The position numbers and the translations under genes were made by a program. Shown one piece after another: positions 39,549 through 39,908 of a DNA stretch of 39,908 nt. Numbering within the stretch: position 1 is the first letter of the stretch; each line of letters opens with the position of its first letter. The stretch spans positions 1-39,908 of the forward strand of contig CACXDM010000019.1 of the NCBI GenBank assembly GCA_902766435.1, in the 5' to 3' direction. The notes below the pieces were generated by a model. It was not told the origin of the DNA, ran no database searches, and saw only the letters and a list, made by a program, of their open reading frames with translations. Source of the stretch: an uncultured Erysipelotrichaceae bacterium. GTDB lineage: Bacteria > Bacillota_I > Bacilli_A > Erysipelotrichales > Erysipelotrichaceae.

Positions 39549-39908
39549 TCAGAAAAACAGATGCCGTGAAAGAATCAGAATCACCAGTATTGCCAGATAC
39601 GCTGCGCTTTTCACAACCGGAAAAAGACTGATTTTCCCTTTCAGCTTAAAGGCCACAGAGGCGATTGAAAAGAGGGTGAAACCGACTGCCGTAAGGTAAT
39701 GAAGAAGGTTTCCTGCCTGTAATACAGCATATGCGGTAATACCCTGTACGATCCCGACGACGAATGTGACCCATCCCATCCTGACGGTAAACTTCTTCAG
39801 TTTTTCCGGATCCTGATACCGGCTCATGAACCGGTCAGACAGTTCCAATGGATTCAGATCCCTTCTGCCTGATGCATACATCAGTCCCGTCACGATGCTG
39901 AAAACACA
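39549..39908 (-). CDS. Membrane protein, N-terminus beyond the window
   Basis: The frame is open to the window edge, and the first in-window start-like codon is only a GTG, so the 5' end is probably missing. The visible 119 residues have part of an N-terminal helix (CVFSIVTGLMYASG), a charged loop (LNPLELSDRFMSRYQDPEKLKKF) and three hydrophobic segments, ending in HLFF. The layout resembles small DUF3784-type membrane proteins, but that is uncertain. It lies 33 bases upstream of the nitroreductase-VanX gene and may be co-transcribed. Confidence 0.6.
   Translation of the reverse strand, partial: CVFSIVTGLMYASGRRDLNPLELSDRFMSRYQDPEKLKKFTVRMGWVTFVVGIVQGITAYAVLQAGNLLHYLTAVGFTLFSIASVAFKLKGKISLFPVVKSAAYLAILVILILSRHLFF

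Noticed and set aside
1-39908. tRNA, rRNA, CRISPR, insertion sequence, phage or integration-site signals
   Set aside because: None was found by reading both strands; no transposase, integrase or regularly spaced repeats are apparent.

Overview
The window looks like a chromosomal segment of a low-to-mid G+C Bacillota gut-type anaerobe, perhaps Erysipelotrichia or Clostridia. That placement is inference, resting on strong AGGAGG-type ribosome binding sites, a mannose-class PTS, a preQ1-I/QueT unit, an AmmeMemoRadiSam pair, DegV and VanY-type lipoproteins. I see no rRNA, tRNA, CRISPR array, phage genes or insertion sequence. Most genes lie on the minus strand.

Layout. 1-6.4 kb: a secreted NlpC/P60-like protein; a minus-strand run of CinA-N, DUF429 and Pr6Pr membrane protein; a promoter plus preQ1-I riboswitch driving queT; and a two-gene AmmeMemoRadiSam operon. 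6.4-11.1 kb: a rhodanese-thioredoxin lipoprotein; a compact BceAB-like ABC transporter; and a MerR regulator divergent from an orphan lactose/cellobiose-type PTS IIB gene. The IIB promoter has the 19-bp spacer and central dyad typical of MerR-activated promoters. 11.2-20.8 kb: an Old-Yellow-Enzyme/FAD oxidoreductase, a small membrane protein, a mannose-family PTS operon (IIA-IIB-IIC-IID), and a four-gene sugar-sensing operon. The sensing operon encodes a membrane-anchored RbsB-like binding protein, a histidine kinase, a NarL-type response regulator and an anchored family-1 solute-binding protein. 20.8-23.1 kb: HD protein, PrsW-like membrane protein, Gfo/Idh/MocA oxidoreductase.

23.1-32.5 kb: a VanY-like lipoprotein overlapping a large surface protein, a truncated flavin-reductase remnant beside an intact flavodoxin, a mannitol-dehydrogenase-family enzyme, a frameshifted ATC-hydrolase-like remnant, an alpha/beta hydrolase, a DegV protein and an XRE-membrane regulator. 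32.5-39.9 kb: DUF1905, a small membrane protein, a YdcF protein, an LCMT-type methyltransferase, an XRE-zinc-ribbon regulator, a second VanY lipoprotein, TfoX-N, a nitroreductase-VanX fusion and a membrane protein cut by the window edge.

The strongest candidate for an undescribed system is the sugar-sensing circuit at 13.6-20.8 kb. The same near-palindrome, TGACAAWTGTCAT, lies about 65-71 bp upstream of the inferred start sites of both the PTS operon and the sensor operon. This suggests that a kinase/regulator with two different tethered binding proteins controls the neighbouring PTS and itself. Also notable are the MerR/orphan-IIB/ABC unit and the in-frame nitroreductase-VanX fusion.
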